This document shows positions 11,883 to 12,509 of a stretch of 12,509 bases of DNA, piece after piece. The notes under the pieces were generated by a model. It saw only the letters and a program-made list of their open reading frames with translations, had not been told where the DNA came from and did not search any database. The stretch is from GWA2-46-15 sp964551525 (GTDB taxonomy: Bacteria; Patescibacteriota; Minisyncoccia; Minisyncoccales; GWA2-46-15). The position numbers and the translations under genes were made by a program. The stretch lies in assembly GCA_964551525.1 (NCBI GenBank), contig CAZKCH010000013.1, positions 1-12,509 on the forward strand, read 5' to 3'. Numbering within the stretch: the stretch's first letter is position 1; the number at the start of each line of letters is the position of its first letter.

Positions 11883-12509
11883 ATGTCTTACGAAAAACAA
11901 CGGCAATTTTTAGCGAAATCGGTTTTGCTGGACAAGGTCAGCCATGCTTATTTATTTTCCGGGCCGCAGGGGAACGAGAAAAAACAAATCGCTTTAGATT
12001 TTGCTCAGCTTCTCCATTGTCAGAACAAAGGCGTTAAAGGCCTGGCTTGCCGCGCTTGCCCTTCTTGTTTGGAAACGGCTAAGAACTGCCATCCCGATTT
12101 TCTTCTGATAGAGAGAAGCGATGCGGAAGAAGAAAAACAGATTGATTTGATCCGGGAAATCAATAATTGGCTTGCTTCCCGGCCGATTCTTTCCGAATAC
12201 AAAATCGCTCTTATCAGCCAGCTTCAGGACTTTTCTTTGGCGGCTCAATCCGCTTTTTTAAAGACCTTGGAAGAGCCACGAGGAAATGCGGTTTTAATCA
12301 TCACCAGCGATTATCCGGAAACATTATTGCCGACCATTCTTTCCCGGGTTGAGGAAATCAAGTTTCCGGCTTCGGCTGAGGCGCAGATCAAAGAAGAAGA
12401 CCTTCGAACGTTTGCCGCGGATTTAGAAAAAGATATCTCTTTCTGGTTTCGCCGGATTGAAAAGAGCTATCTTTTTCTAAAACCACACAACCAAACACAC
12501 CCAACACAC
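11883..12509 (+). CDS. holB: DNA polymerase III delta' subunit, N-terminal part (3' truncated by window edge)
   Basis: The frame is open from ATG 11883 to the last base, 209 codons. The start SHAYLFSGPQGNEKKQIALD aligns with the clamp-loader AAA+ N-terminus. The P-loop is degenerate (GPQGNEKK rather than GxxGxGKT), as expected for delta', which need not bind ATP. The zinc module cysteines 46, 56, 59 and 62 (LLHC, then CRACPSC) are present. A CHPDF segment, the AAQSAFLKTLEEPRGNAVLI helix and an ILSRVEEIKF motif follow, the last being the SRC-motif position with Val in place of Cys. Delta' is the stator of the complex that loads the beta clamp onto DNA. The last 31 bases contain only A and C, so the final ten residues (from KPHNQ) may not be genuine. 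Confidence 0.9.
   Translation, partial: MSYEKQRQFLAKSVLLDKVSHAYLFSGPQGNEKKQIALDFAQLLHCQNKGVKGLACRACPSCLETAKNCHPDFLLIERSDAEEEKQIDLIREINNWLASRPILSEYKIALISQLQDFSLAAQSAFLKTLEEPRGNAVLIITSDYPETLLPTILSRVEEIKFPASAEAQIKEEDLRTFAADLEKDISFWFRRIEKSYLFLKPHNQTHPTH
12479..12509. other. A/C-only tract at the window edge
   Basis: The last 31 bases contain no G or T and are rich in ACAC and CCA. They read in frame as Lys, Pro, His, Asn, Gln and Thr residues that do not resemble a delta' continuation. Nothing similar occurs elsewhere in the window. This could be a low-quality contig end or an adapter or assembly artefact rather than biology. Confidence 0.5.

Overview
The window looks like core chromosome from a Patescibacteria / Candidate Phyla Radiation bacterium, most likely a Parcubacteria-type lineage. 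This rests on protein families I recognise from such genomes: a Cas2-like domain fused to a winged helix (PaaX-like), a membrane-anchored baseplate-J-like protein, and a PEGA plus beta-propeller protein. Several core proteins are also trimmed: AlaRS of 619 residues, uL13 of 115 residues, and an RNA polymerase alpha without its C-terminal domain. No gene is interrupted by TGA, so the standard bacterial code applies. Almost no start codon has a recognisable Shine-Dalgarno sequence.

Layout. 1-422 is the 3' end of mnmA (tRNA 2-thiouridylase). 423-1221 is an AT-rich island with one gene (520-1101, winged helix plus Cas2-like fold). It is bracketed by two 40-base imperfect direct repeats, each with a GCGATCGC core, and closed by an intrinsic terminator. 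1222-4402 holds alaS and a baseplate-J-like membrane protein gene 7 bases behind it. A strong sigma70-type promoter at 4404-4432 then opens a compact translation/transcription cluster, infA-rpmJ-rpsM-rpsK-rpsD-rpoA-rplQ-rplM-rpsI (4457-8395). This is the usual bacterial alpha-operon order joined directly to rplM-rpsI. Its intergenic gaps carry 7-base-period TTAG/CTAG repeats, and the last of these (8401-8457) folds into an 11-bp hairpin.

8471-9325 holds a 57-residue two-helix membrane protein and, 3 bases later, a Cas4-like PD-(D/E)XK nuclease with four cysteines arranged for an Fe-S cluster. A convergent gene (10722-9322, minus strand) encodes the PEGA/beta-propeller protein and shares its stop bases with the nuclease gene. 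The divergent gap 10723-10862 contains a perfect 11-bp inverted repeat and a near-consensus promoter whose predicted start site falls on the ATG of mreB. mreB (10863-11873) is followed by holB (DNA polymerase III delta'), which runs off the end of the window.

Most of the window is housekeeping: tRNA charging and modification, ribosome assembly, RNA polymerase, cell shape and replication. The most unusual items are the repeat-flanked Cas2-like gene, the alpha subunit whose C-terminal domain is replaced by a lysine-rich tail, the apparently leaderless mreB promoter with its upstream inverted repeat, the heptad intergenic repeats, and the Cas4-like nuclease paired with a tiny membrane protein. 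No CRISPR array, Cas1, tRNA, rRNA or transposase gene was seen.
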